Source: Clostridia bacterium (GTDB lineage Bacteria > Bacillota > Clostridia > Christensenellales > Borkfalkiaceae). From it: a stretch of 16,313 nt of DNA. The position numbers were made by a program, and so were the translations under genes. Under the pieces are notes generated by a model. It had not been told where the DNA came from. It did no database searches and saw only the letters and a program-made list of their open reading frames with translations. Below, in pieces: positions 7,101 through 15,064 of this stretch. The stretch is from assembly GCA_017501125.1 (NCBI GenBank), contig JAFVXN010000084.1:1-16313 (forward strand), written 5' to 3'. Position 1 is the first letter of the stretch. Each line of letters starts with the position of its first letter.

Positions 7101-8660
7101 ATGGCGTTAAAGGTGCTTTCGGGCGTAAAATTACCGATAGATAGGGCGGAGAGCGAACTTTTGAAGACGGCGGAGAAATCGTTGAAGAAAAAGGCCGCGC
7201 ATTTTGCCATCCGCAAAAAATCCCTTGACGCGCGCGATAAGCATAACCTGCACTATGTGTACACGATAGAATTCGACGATAAGCCCTTCCAGCCGAAGAA
7301 GGAAGAAATCGAAAGATTGCCAAAGAACAAAACGCCCGAAAAGTCCGTCGTGGTGGTGGGCAGTGGCCCTGCGGGGCTGTTTTGCGCCCTGCGCTTGTTG
7401 GATAGGGGGATAAAGCCCGTCGTCGTAGAGCGTGGACCGTGCGTAGAGGAAAGGGCGAAAAAGATAGACGCCTTCGTCGCGACGAAAGTGCTGGACGAGA
7501 ACGGCAATATCCAGTTCGGCGAAGGGGGCGCAGGCACCTTCTCGGACGGAAAACTCAATACGCAGACGCACGGCGGATATAACGCAGCGGTGCTGGAGAC
7601 CTTCGTCGACTACGGCGCACCCAAAGAAATCCTGTGGTTGAACAAGCCGCACCTCGGCACCGACAACCTCCGCCGTATCGTCAGGAATATGCGTGAGGAT
7701 ATTATCGCGCGCGGCGGTGAGGTACGCTTTGATACCCTGCTTGTCGACTGGACGCAAAAGGCAGGAAGAATATCGTCGGTAAAGACTATGTCTTTAAGGA
7801 CGGGTAAAGAGGAAGAGATAGAGACCTCTACCGTCGTCTTTGCCATCGGGCACAGCGCACGCGACACCTTTGAAAAATTGCACGAAAAAGGGATAAAAAT
7901 CAGCCAAAAGGAATTCTCCGTCGGGTTGCGTATCGAGCATTTGCAGGCGGATATTTCGAGGGCGCAGTACGGCGATTCGTACGCCAAATTACCCCCTGCC
8001 GACTACAAACTCGTCGCGCACGGTAGCGAGCGTGCGTCTTTTACCTTTTGCATGTGTCCTGGCGGTATCGTCGTGCCAGCGACCAGCGAACGGGGTGGCG
8101 TGGTCGTCAACGGAATGAGCAATTACGCCCGAGACGAGGTCAACGCCAACGCCGCGTTGATTGCGCAGGTTAAGAGGGAAGATTTTGATTCCGATCACCC
8201 CTTGGCAGGGATAGCATACCAACGCCGTCTGGAGCGGAACGCCTTTTTGGCGGGCGGTGGTGATTACGCCGCGCCCGTACAACTCGTCGGCGATTTTTTG
8301 CAGGATAGAGAAAGTCGCCGTTTCGGCGAAATTCTTCCTTCCTATTCGGCGGGGACGGCGTTCGCGGATATGCGCGCGGTATTGCCACCCGCAATCGTCA
8401 CCGCGTTAAAGGAAGGGTTGACGATTATGGACGGAAGGATGAAGGGCTTTGCCCGCTACGACGCGGTGTTGTCGGGCGTGGAGAGCAGGACGAGTTCCCC
8501 CGTCAGGATAGAGCGTGGCGAGGATATGCAATCGGTCACGTTGCAGGGTTTGTACCCGTGTGGCGAAGGGGCTGGGTATGCCGGCGGTATTACCTCCGCC
8601 GCTGCGGACGGCATGAAGGTCGCCGACGCAATCTTTCAAAGTTTTATGCAAAACGGTTAA
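7101..8660 (+). CDS. COG2509-type uncharacterised FAD-dependent dehydrogenase
   Basis: This 519-residue protein begins with a basic alpha/beta domain of about 75 residues (LPIDRAESELL..KKKAAHFAIRKKSLDARDK) that is typical of the COG2509 family, followed by a Rossmann FAD motif VVVVGSGPAGLFCAL (83-97) with the ribose-binding acidic residue at E110. The family block GEGGAGTFSDGKL lies at 140-152, and near the end GLYPCGEGAGYAGGITSAAADG makes the second FAD contact. Length agrees with the family (about 520-540). Members are predicted cytoplasmic dehydrogenases of unknown substrate. It starts nine bases after the BaiN-like gene with a weak GGGGACAGG ribosome site, so the two are co-transcribed, and it ends before the 8663 terminator. 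It is not an obvious duplicate of its neighbour: only the FAD-binding motifs are shared. Confidence 0.88.
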   Translation: MALKVLSGVKLPIDRAESELLKTAEKSLKKKAAHFAIRKKSLDARDKHNLHYVYTIEFDDKPFQPKKEEIERLPKNKTPEKSVVVVGSGPAGLFCALRLLDRGIKPVVVERGPCVEERAKKIDAFVATKVLDENGNIQFGEGGAGTFSDGKLNTQTHGGYNAAVLETFVDYGAPKEILWLNKPHLGTDNLRRIVRNMREDIIARGGEVRFDTLLVDWTQKAGRISSVKTMSLRTGKEEEIETSTVVFAIGHSARDTFEKLHEKGIKISQKEFSVGLRIEHLQADISRAQYGDSYAKLPPADYKLVAHGSERASFTFCMCPGGIVVPATSERGGVVVNGMSNYARDEVNANAALIAQVKREDFDSDHPLAGIAYQRRLERNAFLAGGGDYAAPVQLVGDFLQDRESRRFGEILPSYSAGTAFADMRAVLPPAIVTALKEGLTIMDGRMKGFARYDAVLSGVESRTSSPVRIERGEDMQSVTLQGLYPCGEGAGYAGGITSAAADGMKVADAIFQSFMQNG

Positions 8661-8662
8661 AT

Positions 8663-8692
8663 AAAAATCACCCGATTCGACGGGTGATTTTT
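8663..8692. terminator. Bidirectional rho-independent terminator
   Basis: AAAAATCACCCG pairs with CGGGTGATTTTT around a six-base loop (8675-8680). A-tract and T-tract flank the stem, so both the flavoprotein unit (plus) and the dipeptidase (minus, ends 8695) can stop here. Confidence 0.9.
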
Positions 8693-8694
8693 GT

Positions 8695-10023
8695 TTACGA
8701 ACAAAGCGCTTTTATGGCTTCGTAATATACGCGGATTAGCAGGCGCAACCTATCAAAGGTGATATATTCGTTGGGTTGATGAATGGTCGCCTCGTCGCCG
8801 TCCTGTTCGGGACCGAAGGCGCAACCTTTTTCCAAGGCGCGCGCGTACGTGCCGCCACCGATGGCGCAAGGACGCGATTTTTTGCCCGTCACACGCTCGT
8901 ACACCCCTACCAGGGTAGAGACGAGTTTATCGTTCGGGTCGTTGTATAAAGGGGGCTGATAGTGCAAAATCTGCACCAGCACCCCGTGTTTTTGTAGGAT
9001 TTGCGTGATTTCCTCCCGCTTGTGGGTGGCAGGAAAGCGCACGTCAAGCGTGACCTCTAAGGCGTTGTCTTGCAGGCAAACTTTGCCGACGGAGGTGGTG
9101 CACGCACCCGTTTCGTCTACGATATCTTTGAGGCGTAAGACGTCGTTGTACAGGAGGTCGTAGGCGGATTTTGCACCCTCGTCCAAGGTCGCGAAAAAGG
9201 CGAGAAAAGCCTCGAAGGCGTTGGCGCCCTTTTCGGGCGTGGAGCCGTGTGCCGACTTGCCTCTCACGCGCAGAATCCCCGTCGTGTTGTCGTAGGAAAG
9301 GGTAGTCCCCAAGACGGGATTTCGGTGCAAAGCAACGGCGTTGCCAGCCCGTTTTGAGAGACGCGCGACGAGGTCGTCGCAGACCATATTAGCCGCCTCT
9401 CCGCCCTGCAAGAAGGTGCAGTCCTGCCCCGACAGGGGAAAGGAGAGGCGTAGATGCAAGATGCCTTTTTCGGCGTAGATGGCGGGAAAATCGGCGTCGG
9501 GCGTAAACCCTTCCTTAGGCATCGTCGTCTTGGATTTGTAGTAGTCGATACACTTCCAGCCGTTTTCCTCGTTGCACCCCAAGATGAACTGAATTTTGCG
9601 TTTGGGTAAAAATCCTTCCTCTTTGAGCGCTTTCAAAGCGTACAGACAAGCGACGGCAGGGCCTTTGTCGTCCATAGCGCCCCGTCCCCAAATTTTTCTG
9701 CCTGCGACCCCTCCCGACGAGACGTCGTCGTTGACGACGGCGGCAAAAGGAGGATATTTCCAACCGCTACCTGCAGGGACGACGTCGAGATGGGCAAGCA
9801 CGGCAAAGGGCTCGCCTTCGCCAAAGCGGATTTCGCCCGCGTAGTCGTCGTAGTTGACCGTCTCAAAACCAAAGGTGTCGGCAAGGCCCAAAAAAGCGCG
9901 TAGACATTTTGCGTTTTCTTCCCCGAAGGGGTAGCCGTCTTGCGGCTGATAGGAGGAGTCGAATCGTATCATCTCGCGCACGCTTTCGACCGCCTCTAAA
10001 AAATATTTTTCCGTATTGTGCAT
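8695..10023 (-). CDS. pepV: PepV-like M20 family zinc dipeptidase
   Basis: ATG at 10023 yields 442 residues and is preceded by AAGGAG eight bases upstream; an in-frame candidate at 10053 would overlap the -10 box and is rejected. M20 metallopeptidase motifs are complete: AHLDVVP (H78, D80), GRGAMDDKG with the bridging Asp at 118, NEENGW with catalytic Glu152 and ligand Glu153, PDADFP (D176), the lid-domain SAHGSTP (H259), and the C-terminal ligand in TIHQPNEY (H415). PDADFPAIYAEKG and the 442-residue length point to the PepV/Sapep subgroup, cytoplasmic dipeptidases that cleave Xaa-Xaa or beta-Ala dipeptides. It is a monocistronic unit divergent from radC, with a palindrome within its promoter. 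The subfamily call is confident; exact dipeptide preference is not visible. Confidence 0.92.
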   Translation of the reverse strand: MHNTEKYFLEAVESVREMIRFDSSYQPQDGYPFGEENAKCLRAFLGLADTFGFETVNYDDYAGEIRFGEGEPFAVLAHLDVVPAGSGWKYPPFAAVVNDDVSSGGVAGRKIWGRGAMDDKGPAVACLYALKALKEEGFLPKRKIQFILGCNEENGWKCIDYYKSKTTMPKEGFTPDADFPAIYAEKGILHLRLSFPLSGQDCTFLQGGEAANMVCDDLVARLSKRAGNAVALHRNPVLGTTLSYDNTTGILRVRGKSAHGSTPEKGANAFEAFLAFFATLDEGAKSAYDLLYNDVLRLKDIVDETGACTTSVGKVCLQDNALEVTLDVRFPATHKREEITQILQKHGVLVQILHYQPPLYNDPNDKLVSTLVGVYERVTGKKSRPCAIGGGTYARALEKGCAFGPEQDGDEATIHQPNEYITFDRLRLLIRVYYEAIKALCS

Positions 10024-10044
10024 AGTCGTGCTCCTTACCCCTCT

Positions 10045-10073
10045 ATTATACACCCTTTTTGCAAAAAGGTAAA
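10045..10073 (-). promoter_or_regulatory. Promoter of the dipeptidase gene with a palindrome in its spacer
   Basis: On the minus strand TTTACC (10068-10073) and TATAAT (10045-10050) are 17 bases apart. A perfect 16-bp palindrome, CCTTTTTGCAAAAAGG (10054-10069), fills most of the spacer and touches the -35, a usual place for a repressor. Predicted transcription start is near 10038. Confidence 0.7.
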
Positions 10074-10117
10074 GATAATAGCAAAAAAGAGGCCGTGGGA
10101 ATAATTATTTTTTAGAT

Positions 10118-10150
10118 TTTTTTGACAAATGTCAAAAAATATGTTATAAT
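10118..10150 (+). promoter_or_regulatory. Consensus promoter of the radC operon overlapping a palindromic operator-like site
   Basis: TTGACA (10122-10127), 17-base spacer and TATAAT (10145-10150) with extended TGT are a full sigma-A consensus. The -35 is embedded in an inverted repeat: left arm TTTTTTGACA (10118-10127), two-base centre, right arm TGTCAAAAAA (10130-10139). The start codon at 10157 is exactly at the expected transcription start. Confidence 0.85.
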
Positions 10151-10156
10151 ACGGGT

Positions 10157-11011
10157 ATGGAGCAAACGACGGAGACAAGAAAAGACCATAGTCAGCATAG
10201 GCAAAGATTTTTGAAGAAGATGGAGACGGAGCCACTCAGTGACGCGGAGTTGTTAGAACTTCTCCTCTTTTACGTCTTCAAACGCCGCAACACCAACGAT
10301 TTAGCCCATCGCTTAATTTCGGAATTCGGTGGGATTCGTCAACTTTTTAAGGCGGATATGAAAAGGTTGCGTCAGGTGGAAGGGATAGGACCGCAAACGG
10401 CGGCGTTTATCTACGCACTGGCTTGCTGCAACCGCGCGCTTCTTCGCCCCGTAAAAAAGACGGATTTGACCATCTGGGATAGATACGACGCCGAAGCGTT
10501 CATCCGCTATATCGAGGACGATTATAGGGGACTGAAAACGGAGGTGCTGAATTTTTACTTGATTAATGCGGACGGTAGGATTTCTATGCGGAGGAGTTTT
10601 GAAGGGACGGAAGAGGCCGTCGCCATCAACCCTTCGGAATTCACGCAGATTATTATGGAGAACGAGCCGAGCGGCGTTATCGCCGTGCACAATCATCCGC
10701 AAGGCGTGGCGACGCCTTCGACGGACGACGACGAAATGACGAAGATATGTCAACTGATGTGCAGTTTTCACAACGTCCTGTTCTGCGACCATATTATCGT
10801 GGCGGACGACGGCTGTTATAGTTATTACAAAGCGGGCAAGATGAAGGAGTTGTTCGATCGGTACGCCATCCACAATTATAAGGGCGAGGGCGAGACGAAT
10901 AAGGATCTTAGTTATGGCGAGGCGGATTTTTCCGCGGCGTTTAGGAAGGATTTGAACAAAATAGAATTCGAGTTAAGAGACGGGAAATACGTCGGCGTAA
11001 TCAAGGACTAA
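10157..11011 (+). CDS. radC: RadC family (JAMM/MPN domain) protein
   Basis: The 284-residue protein starts with HSQHRQRFLKK, the N-terminal form common in Clostridial RadC proteins, so the first ATG is needed. LSDAELLELLLFYV..RRNTNDLAHRL (27-52) and a helix-hairpin-helix centred on VEGIGPQTA (74-82) precede the JAMM metalloprotease-like domain. Its ligands are intact: E129, H178 and H180 in HNHPQG, S188 and D191. JAMM domains bind zinc and in other families cleave isopeptide bonds; RadC's biochemical activity is not established and its old DNA-repair assignment is not supported. Residues 235-284 are an extra charged C-terminal tail beyond the usual end of the domain. It leads a six-gene unit and starts without a ribosome binding site, apparently from a leaderless mRNA. 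Confidence 0.9.
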   Translation: MEQTTETRKDHSQHRQRFLKKMETEPLSDAELLELLLFYVFKRRNTNDLAHRLISEFGGIRQLFKADMKRLRQVEGIGPQTAAFIYALACCNRALLRPVKKTDLTIWDRYDAEAFIRYIEDDYRGLKTEVLNFYLINADGRISMRRSFEGTEEAVAINPSEFTQIIMENEPSGVIAVHNHPQGVATPSTDDDEMTKICQLMCSFHNVLFCDHIIVADDGCYSYYKAGKMKELFDRYAIHNYKGEGETNKDLSYGEADFSAAFRKDLNKIEFELRDGKYVGVIKD

Positions 11012-11022
11012 CGAAGGCAACT

Positions 11023-12318
11023 ATGAAAAGAAAAGATGAAAGACAACCTAATCCTGACTCACCCGTTCAGGAGAAGAAATACAAGTTCTTGGACCGATTC
11101 GGGTTAAAGGACGAAAAGGTGCTTTTCCGCGCGGGGAAGGTGCTGATTCTCGTTTTGATAGGGGTAGTTGCGACGATGATTCTCATCCAGATGTTCAGCG
11201 GTAAGGTGGACGGCTGGAAAATGGCGGTGACGGGCGGTATGCTGGCGCTGTTGTGGGCGGTGGAGACGCTCAATCTTTTCGTCGCAAAAAAGAAGGGGTG
11301 GAAGGTTCTCTGCTACGTCGTGGTTTTGACGTGCGTGTTCGGGCTAGTGGCGTTGACGGAGAGTTATTACGTGCTTATCCTCTATATCCTTATCTTGACG
11401 GAGTTTTATCTGGCGTCGAAGAAAATCCGCGTGGCGGCGCTCATCTTCGGGATCGGCGTACCCGTGTATTTGACGGCGTACGCTTTGGTGGCGCTCGTAT
11501 TGCGGTACGGCAACGTCGATTTGTTCCTGCTATTGTCGCAGGCGGCGGAGGCAATCGTCTTTTTGACGGCGCACTTCGTGGCGGTCAACTTCCTTTTGGA
11601 ATTTTACAGACAGTATCTAAAACTGATGACGGCGACGCGGGATTTAGACGAGAGCAACGCGCGCTTGCAAAAGGCGTACGACGAGTTAGCCGAGGTGACG
11701 GCGCTCGAAGAAAGACAGCGTATCGCCAAGGATATCCACGACACGGCGGGGCATTCGATTACCACCGTCATTATGCAGACGGAGGCGGCGAAACTCATCG
11801 TCGAAAAGGATCCGCAGGAGGCGAAGAAAAAAATCGTCGCAGCCAACTTGCAGGCAAAACACGCCTTAGAGGAATTGCGCGAGAGCGTGCACCTGCTTTC
11901 TGGTAGTTTAGGAAAGCCTACGTTAAAGACGGCGTTATTAGAGATTATCGCGGAGTCGACGGACGGCACGGACGTGACGATACGCCACTCCGTAGACGAC
12001 GTCAGCGTCGGGGATAGAAAGTATCGCTATCTTTGCAATTCGCTAAAAGAGGGGATATCCAACGGGCTCCGCCACGGCGGTGCGACGGCGTTCTATTTTG
12101 AACTCAAAGAGGTAGAGGGGCGCATACGATTCCTGCTCAGCGACAACGGCAAGGGGCAGGAGAAGGAAACGGTCAAAGGCTTTGGGCTGACGGGTATGGA
12201 AAAAGAGGCGAAGGAATTCGGCGGAGAGGTGACTTTCTACACCGAACCCGACGAAGGATTCGAGGTGATGATATCGTTGCCGATAGAGGATAACGACCAA
12301 GCAAAGGAGGAGAAGTGA
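11023..12318 (+). CDS. Sensor histidine kinase, DesK/LiaS type (HisKA_3)
   Basis: This 431-residue kinase has a basic cytoplasmic start of about 36 residues, then five or six membrane helices between about 38 and 191 with hardly any extracellular loop, so it probably senses something in or at the membrane. A short coiled linker (about 200-228) leads to the HisKA_3 dimerisation helix EERQRIAKDIHDTAGHS with the phosphoacceptor H239. The HATPase domain has N-box E343 (LKEGISNGLRHGG), G1 box D374 in SDNGKG, and G2 box GFGLTGM (386-392). The gene begins 11 bases after radC with GAAGG as ribosome site, and its TGA overlaps the regulator's ATG. The family autophosphorylates and passes phosphate to a NarL-type partner, encoded next door. 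The signal cannot be read from the sequence. Confidence 0.93.
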   Translation: MKRKDERQPNPDSPVQEKKYKFLDRFGLKDEKVLFRAGKVLILVLIGVVATMILIQMFSGKVDGWKMAVTGGMLALLWAVETLNLFVAKKKGWKVLCYVVVLTCVFGLVALTESYYVLILYILILTEFYLASKKIRVAALIFGIGVPVYLTAYALVALVLRYGNVDLFLLLSQAAEAIVFLTAHFVAVNFLLEFYRQYLKLMTATRDLDESNARLQKAYDELAEVTALEERQRIAKDIHDTAGHSITTVIMQTEAAKLIVEKDPQEAKKKIVAANLQAKHALEELRESVHLLSGSLGKPTLKTALLEIIAESTDGTDVTIRHSVDDVSVGDRKYRYLCNSLKEGISNGLRHGGATAFYFELKEVEGRIRFLLSDNGKGQEKETVKGFGLTGMEKEAKEFGGEVTFYTEPDEGFEVMISLPIEDNDQAKEEK

Positions 12319-12959
12319 TGAAAATCAAAGTATTGCTTGCCGACGATCAGGCGGATCTTGCAGAAGGGATTAAGAGCGTACTGGAGACGGACGCGGCGTT
12401 AGAGGTAGTCGGCATAGCCGCCGACGGGTTCGAGGCGCTGGAAATGATGGAGAAGACGGCGGTAGACGTCGTGCTGATGGATATCCGTATGCCTAATATG
12501 AACGGCGTAGTCGCGACCCAACGTATCAAGGCGACGTACCCTAGCGTAAAGGTCGTGGTTTTGACCACCTTCGACGACAGCGACTATATCCTGAACGCCA
12601 TCAACCACGGCGCCAGCGGCTATCTTTTGAAGGACAGTAGCGCCGCGGCTATCATCGACGCGATTAAGAACGCGCACGCAGGCGACACCATCTTGCCTGC
12701 GAAGATTGCCCAGCGTATTGCGGCGGCGGCGACGACGGTGGCGAACGATCGGGAGATTAAGATAAAACGCGCTTTCGGCTTTTCGGATAGGGAAGTGGAG
12801 ATTGCGCTTATGATGTTCGAAGGGTTTACCAACAGGCAGATATCCGCCGCGCTGAAACTCGGCGAAGGGACGACGAGGAACTACATCTCCGCCATCTACG
12901 AAAAGACGGGTTGCGAGAACCGCACGGGCGCAATCGAGGCGATTAAGGCGGTGTTATGA
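12318..12959 (+). CDS. NarL/LuxR-family response regulator
   Basis: ATG at 12318 gives 213 residues; AAAGGAGG at 12303-12310 lies seven bases ahead, better placed than for a GTG at 12315. The receiver domain (1-120) has the acidic pocket D9/D10, phosphorylatable D55 in LMDIRMP, T83/T84 and K105. A GerE-type helix-turn-helix domain occupies about 155-213 (FSDREVEIALMMFEGFTNRQIS..GTTRNYISAIYEKTG). It is the cognate partner of the histidine kinase just upstream: the genes overlap by one base and are translationally coupled. Phosphorylation should drive dimerisation and DNA binding; possible targets are its own operon or the palindrome at 10118, but nothing in the sequence proves this. Confidence 0.94.
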   Translation: MKIKVLLADDQADLAEGIKSVLETDAALEVVGIAADGFEALEMMEKTAVDVVLMDIRMPNMNGVVATQRIKATYPSVKVVVLTTFDDSDYILNAINHGASGYLLKDSSAAAIIDAIKNAHAGDTILPAKIAQRIAAAATTVANDREIKIKRAFGFSDREVEIALMMFEGFTNRQISAALKLGEGTTRNYISAIYEKTGCENRTGAIEAIKAVL

Positions 12960-13609
12960 GATATAGATTGATAGCGTTCGATTTGGACGGGACGCTTTTA
13001 GATACGCTGGACGATTTGACGGGCGCCGCCAACGCGGCGCTTTCCGTCTACGGTTTACCCGCCCGTACGAGGGAAGAGGTGCGCACCTTTATCGGCAACG
13101 GCATCGAGATGCTGATGCGCCGTTGTGCCGCGCCTGCGCCCTATAAAGCGGATATGCTGACGACCTTCAAAAAGGAATATATCGCCCATTGCAAGGACAA
13201 GACCGCGCCCTACGAAGGAATTCTTCCTTTGCTGGCGACGCTGAAAGAAAAAGGATTTGCCTTGGCGGTGCTTTCCAACAAGGCGGACTTTGCGACGAAA
13301 AAGTTGGTGCAGGACTATTTTGGCGATTACATCACCTTAGCGGTCGGTGAGAACGAGGCGGCGGGCGTACGAAAAAAACCTGCCCCCGACGCGTTGTTTT
13401 CCGTGATGGAAGAGGTGGGGGTGACGCCACGAGAGACGCTGTACGTAGGGGATAGCGAGGTGGATATACTGACGGCAAAAGCGGCAGGGGTGGATTGCGT
13501 GTCCGTCCTGTGGGGCTTTAAGGACGAGGCGTTTTTGCGTGAAAACGGCGCGACGACGCTCGTGGCTTCGCCTGAGGAGTTGTTGGAGAGGTTGGATGAA
13601 AAAGCGTAA
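12956..13609 (+). CDS. Gph-like HAD-superfamily phosphatase
   Basis: The 217-residue protein shows all four HAD motifs: DLDGT with nucleophile D9 and acid D11, S107 in VLSNK, K140/K141 in the VRKKP region, and VGDSEVD with D166 and D170. A helical cap (about 17-85) makes it subclass I, close to phosphoglycolate phosphatase and pyrophosphatase-type (PpaX) enzymes. It removes phosphate from a small cytosolic metabolite; the exact one is not determinable. Its ATG overlaps the regulator's TGA (ATGA), with AAGGCGG as ribosome site, and its end overlaps the following membrane gene by 14 bases. Confidence 0.9.
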   Translation: MRYRLIAFDLDGTLLDTLDDLTGAANAALSVYGLPARTREEVRTFIGNGIEMLMRRCAAPAPYKADMLTTFKKEYIAHCKDKTAPYEGILPLLATLKEKGFALAVLSNKADFATKKLVQDYFGDYITLAVGENEAAGVRKKPAPDALFSVMEEVGVTPRETLYVGDSEVDILTAKAAGVDCVSVLWGFKDEAFLRENGATTLVASPEELLERLDEKA

Positions 13610-14171
13610 CCCTTCGTTTGCCTTATTATTCAACGTATGCGCCGTCTTGTCGGGATTGACTTTTGTGACGGCGGTGATTTTACACGCCTGTACGCCACAG
13701 GGTTGGACGTTGACTTTTTTGTTGACGAGCGGCACGATTTTTTACCACTTTGCCATGCGACTTTTCGTCGGCTACGTGGTGGAGACGGCGTGCTTTCGCC
13801 GTTTGAAGGCGGATAGCGGCTGGTTTAGGGAGAAGAGAGGGGAGCAAAAACTGTACGCCTTTTTGCGCCTGAAAAAGTGGAAGGGGAATTTGCCTACCTA
13901 CAATCCAAAGAAGTTCGATATCAAGCAGTTGACGACGGACCAACTAATCGCCAACACTCTGCAAGCCGAGGCGGTGCACGAAACGATTGCCGCGCTTTCT
14001 TTTTTGCCGATAGCCTTTTACTTTTTCACGTTTGATATTATCGACTTAGTCGTTTACGCCTTGACCTCGCTGATAGCGGCGTTGTTCGATACGCTGTTCA
14101 CGCTGTTGCAACGCTACAATCGCTTTCGCTTGTTGCGCCTGCAAAAATTAGCGCGCAAAAAAGCCGAGTAA
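13596..14171 (+). CDS. Small integral membrane protein, possibly CrtO-like acyltransferase family
   Basis: ATG at 13596, behind GGAGAGG, gives 191 residues; an upstream in-frame start at 13539 would put 19 arginine-rich residues, an out-of-frame read of the HAD gene, in front. Four membrane segments are predicted (about 10-31, 37-64, 130-146, 148-172). Between them is a cytoplasmic block with WFREKRGEQKLYAFLRLKKW then KGNLPTYNP (76-104). The KKWK-x-x-LP pattern recalls glycosyl-4,4'-diaponeurosporenoate acyltransferase (CrtO) relatives in Bacillota, but this is a weak memory-based resemblance, and no carotenoid genes are nearby. It sits in the radC operon, overlapping the phosphatase end by 14 bases. 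Function unknown. Confidence 0.75.
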   Translation: MKKRNPSFALLFNVCAVLSGLTFVTAVILHACTPQGWTLTFLLTSGTIFYHFAMRLFVGYVVETACFRRLKADSGWFREKRGEQKLYAFLRLKKWKGNLPTYNPKKFDIKQLTTDQLIANTLQAEAVHETIAALSFLPIAFYFFTFDIIDLVVYALTSLIAALFDTLFTLLQRYNRFRLLRLQKLARKKAE

Positions 14172-14198
14172 AAAGCGTATACTTTTTTTGAGGAACCT

Positions 14199-15014
14199 AT
14201 GGACGGAGAACTTTTATACGACGGAGTATACCGCTTTGCGGACTACGGTCCCATGGGGCAGGTATACGTTTATTTGATAATAGGCAGGGATAGGGCCTTG
14301 CTGATTGACAGCGGATACGGCGGAAAACGCTGGGATAAATTAGTAGCGAAATACACGGACAAGCCCGTGACGGTGCTCATCACCCACGCGCATATCGACC
14401 ACGCTTTGGGCGCACGATTTTTCCAAGACGCCTACGTTCACGAGGCAGACGAGAAGGTTTGGTACGAGAGCAACGACAAAGCCTTTTTGGCACGGGTTTT
14501 GTCCACCTTTTCCATGCCCGATTGTGCGGAAAGTGAAAGGGAATTCCTGTTGTCGCCCGAGACGGTGGTGCAGGCGGATAGACCTCTGCCACGTTTCTTT
14601 TTGGGACGGACGGAATTCGACGTAGGAGATAGAAAAATCTCTCTCGTGCATACCCCAGGGCACTCGCAAGGGTGTTGCTGTTTTATCGACGAAAAGAAGG
14701 GCGTATGTTTTACGGGCGATACGCTATCGAAATACGTGTGGTTGCAGTTGCGCGAGTCGACGACGCTTGCCGTCTTCGAGGACAGCCTGCGCCTTTTGAA
14801 AACCGCCTTTGAAAAGCACGGCGTGACGACGATATACCCTGCGCACGGCGAGAAGATGCCTGCGATAGAGACGATAGAAAAATATTTTGACCTGATAGGG
14901 CAGATACGAAAAGGCACGACCTTTCAAAAGCCGTTGCATCACCCGCTCGTACCAGGGATAAGACACGTCGGCGACGGCGTTTCCCTCATCTTGAACGACC
15001 CTCCGCGCTGGTAG
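14199..15014 (+). CDS. MBL-fold metallo-hydrolase
   Basis: The 271-residue protein carries a complete two-metal metallo-beta-lactamase site: THAHIDH (H63, H65, D67, H68), H155 in HTPGHSQG, D174 in FTGDTL, and H216 in YPAHGE. The family hydrolyses thioesters, lactones, phosphodiesters or other substrates; the glyoxalase II-like order of motifs does not settle which. The C-terminal 50 residues (KGTTFQKPLHHPLVPGIRHVGDGVSLI) contain extra His residues. It starts 27 bases after the membrane gene behind GAGGA (14190-14194), is probably the last gene of the radC operon, and ends three bases before the terminator at 15017. Confidence 0.9.
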   Translation: MDGELLYDGVYRFADYGPMGQVYVYLIIGRDRALLIDSGYGGKRWDKLVAKYTDKPVTVLITHAHIDHALGARFFQDAYVHEADEKVWYESNDKAFLARVLSTFSMPDCAESEREFLLSPETVVQADRPLPRFFLGRTEFDVGDRKISLVHTPGHSQGCCCFIDEKKGVCFTGDTLSKYVWLQLRESTTLAVFEDSLRLLKTAFEKHGVTTIYPAHGEKMPAIETIEKYFDLIGQIRKGTTFQKPLHHPLVPGIRHVGDGVSLILNDPPRW

Positions 15015-15016
15015 AT

Positions 15017-15052
15017 AAAAAAAGACCTTTGCAAAACGCAAAGGTCTTTTTT
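15017..15052. terminator. Bidirectional rho-independent terminator
   Basis: GACCTTTGC (15024-15032) pairs with GCAAAGGTC (15038-15046) around an AAAAC loop, flanked by A7 and T6, so it can end both the radC operon and the convergent zinc-ribbon gene (ends 15065). Confidence 0.92.
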
Positions 15053-15064
15053 CTTCGTGATAAT

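Noticed and set aside
10024..10053. Longer start of the dipeptidase (MYNRGVRSTT extension)
   Set aside because: It would place the start in the -10 region; ATG at 10023 has AAGGAG eight bases upstream.
10118..10139. The radC palindrome as a terminator hairpin
   Set aside because: The centre is only two bases, giving no stable hairpin, and it overlaps a consensus -35, which favours an operator.
11253..11906. Plus-strand 217-codon frame in the kinase gene
   Set aside because: Gly/Arg-rich shadow frame; the kinase motifs in the real frame are complete.
13539..13595. Longer start for the membrane protein
   Set aside because: The extra Arg-rich residues come from an out-of-frame read of the HAD gene; ATG at 13596 has a ribosome binding site.
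14172..14198. TATACT in the gap before the MBL gene as a possible separate promoter
   Set aside because: No -35 is found at the right distance, so readthrough from the operon is simpler.
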